Shown: positions 63,701-64,000 of the stretch, in pieces
Position numbering within the stretch: position 1 is the first letter of the stretch
How the letters are laid out: the number at the start of each line of letters is the position of its first letter
Source of the DNA: Methylophilaceae bacterium
GTDB lineage: Bacteria; Pseudomonadota; Gammaproteobacteria; Burkholderiales; Methylophilaceae
Assembly (NCBI GenBank): GCA_027488395.1
Contig: JAIYBT010000005.1
Span: forward strand, 1-64,000
Length of the DNA: 64,000 nucleotides
Direction of reading: 5' to 3'
Position numbers and translations under genes: made by a program
Notes under the pieces: model-generated
What the model saw: only the letters and a program-made list of their open reading frames with translations
The model's database searches: none
Told to the model about the DNA's origin: nothing

Positions 63701-64000
63701 GGCTGAGTCCGTCATGCGCATTCACAGTGCCGCCATTACTCACTCTTAGAAGCCCAAAATTGCTAACGTTAACGTTTCGATTTAAATGATAGGCTGTCGT
63801 TGAAAAGTCAATTGTTCTACCAACATTAATTTGACCTGTACTTGTGCCTCCGCCAACAATGGTCAATATGCCATTGTTTACATTTACGACACCAGCGTTG
63901 TTAAAGGCAAGGCCATGTTTCCCAATTTCAGTAATGATAAAGTTGTGAAAAGTGCCTTGGTTTTCAAATACACCACCTCTGTTGCTAATTGCATCCCCAC
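60726..64000 (-). CDS. Large repetitive beta-helix/autotransporter-repeat-like surface protein with PEP-CTERM sorting signal (partial, 5' end beyond window)
   Basis: C-terminal VPVPEPSSTMLLGLGLLGLVGWRR; frame remains open from 63866 to the window end (…GDAISNRGGVFENQGTFHNFIITEIGKHGLAFNNAGVVNVNNGILTIVGGG); Asn/Gly/Thr-rich repeats. Confidence 0.88.
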   Translation of the reverse strand, partial: GDAISNRGGVFENQGTFHNFIITEIGKHGLAFNNAGVVNVNNGILTIVGGGTSTGQINVGRTIDFSTTAYHLNRNVNVSNFGLLRVSNGGTVNAHDGLSLGGRTELNNGTLNLGASSFIANLNVDSTSILNINAGVLSTNFFNAVNQGTINIASGAVLGSSFNNAGTITGNGAISAAGTFNNAGTLSPGALNSMGQLSIFSHLTQTSAGQINIDLARTAADLLAISGTATLGGTLNVNVTEELVRGRDYKVLTWTDRTANSAFDAIRFAQAANYRLGTTYDVDGLTISMKGFNFYWSGPEDGGLWNADSNWTGGNGGRPQAGDAAFLGKANTRLNNIQQIAEIIGSGTLTLARYGDLRLSERANLGGLVLEDQSNFQNNGLAVVSGASYWQGGTVTGSGTTRFEGDTTLAESPHALINGHRMEFAGNTTHTGGIIYTGQGSRLINLGTWTEQNTGYNLLVNGYGGASSIFENIGTFNKNSNSAFIVTGGVTFNNTGTLNVNAGMLDIQSGLNSTTGQINIASAGALRLSSGPANIKGTIINHGILKIEGRGVLNPVESLVIQGGQTILNDSTINNNDVLRITGAFDWKQGTLTGVGTTRLEGNTALSESTHAIMNGHTIEFVGNTSHTGGIIYTGQGSRLINLGTWTDQNTGNNSLSNGYGGASSIFENTGTFNKASNTEFVIGGGTVFNNTGTLNVNAGTLQFSGETNNATGHINIASTAVLKFNSGNANLKGAINNAGSLKIEGRGTFNTSGDLVVQGGQTVLNDSIINNHHVLRLAGDFYWSQGTITGAGTTRFEGNTTLAESTHAVMNGHTIQFAGNTTHTGGTIYTGSGAQLVNLGNWVDQTTSNVDISNGYGGTISRFDNQGTLTKTTSSMTTFGDGLTLNNTGNIQVNAGTLRLLSGFNNQGHLNVANGAELSGQAPVFSNAGILTGGGTIRANFHLTNTGTLAAGGIQEAGQLSLIGNLVQSTTGQFLVDLGGTQAGEFDLFSISGNALLGGTLAINLLDGVNFKVGDSFTVMTWNQRLNNSQFANLDFTQANGYLFNAEYNNNNLTLRVVTVPVPEPSSTMLLGLGLLGLVGWRRLPLMTT
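61130..62860 (-). repeat. Three tandem intragenic repeats of about 590-600 bp (about 198 aa) in the PEP-CTERM gene
   Basis: Repeated W.QGT.TG.GTTR.EG.T.L.ES.HA.MNGH...GNT.HTGG.IYTG.G..L.NLG.W..Q.T; near-identical DNA at about 61480, 62070 and 62667. Confidence 0.85.

Noticed and set aside
61119-63789. Several plus-strand ORFs (61119, 61461, 61744, 62091, 62107, 63418) opposite the PEP-CTERM gene
   Set aside because: Antisense shadows of a repetitive, low-complexity coding region; no family resemblance and they follow the repeat structure of the minus-strand gene.

Overview
The window appears to be chromosomal DNA from a betaproteobacterial methylotroph (Methylophilaceae-like; this assignment is inference from gene content, not a search). 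From left to right it contains: the 3' end of a PQQ methanol dehydrogenase followed by xoxJ/mxaJ-like and two xoxG-like cytochrome c genes; NDH-2; an LplT-like MFS transporter, PhoH, a Bcp peroxiredoxin, an orphan histidine kinase and TonB; moeA-mobA-moaA divergent from a formate dehydrogenase operon (fdsGBA-fdhD-fdsD); rpmE, rho and trxA; an rsmI/yraN/BON region, pyrC, ung and RNase P RNA; a complete dcw cell-wall/division cluster (mraZ to ftsZ, lpxC); slt, cca, slmA, argB and an unusual argA; rsmE; and the 3' part of a long repetitive PEP-CTERM protein gene cut by the window edge. The strongest candidate for something undescribed is the argA-like gene. It encodes an N-terminal XRE-type helix-turn-helix fused to a complete N-acetylglutamate synthase (amino-acid kinase plus GNAT). 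Two perfect TTTGCAAA-core palindromes lie 30 bp apart over its predicted -35 and -10/+1, which suggests an autoregulated enzyme-repressor. The second most interesting feature is a 108-bp structured insertion between ftsW and murG, flanked by a 35-bp duplication of the ftsW-stop/murG-start junction. No CRISPR array, tRNA, complete transposase or prophage was seen.
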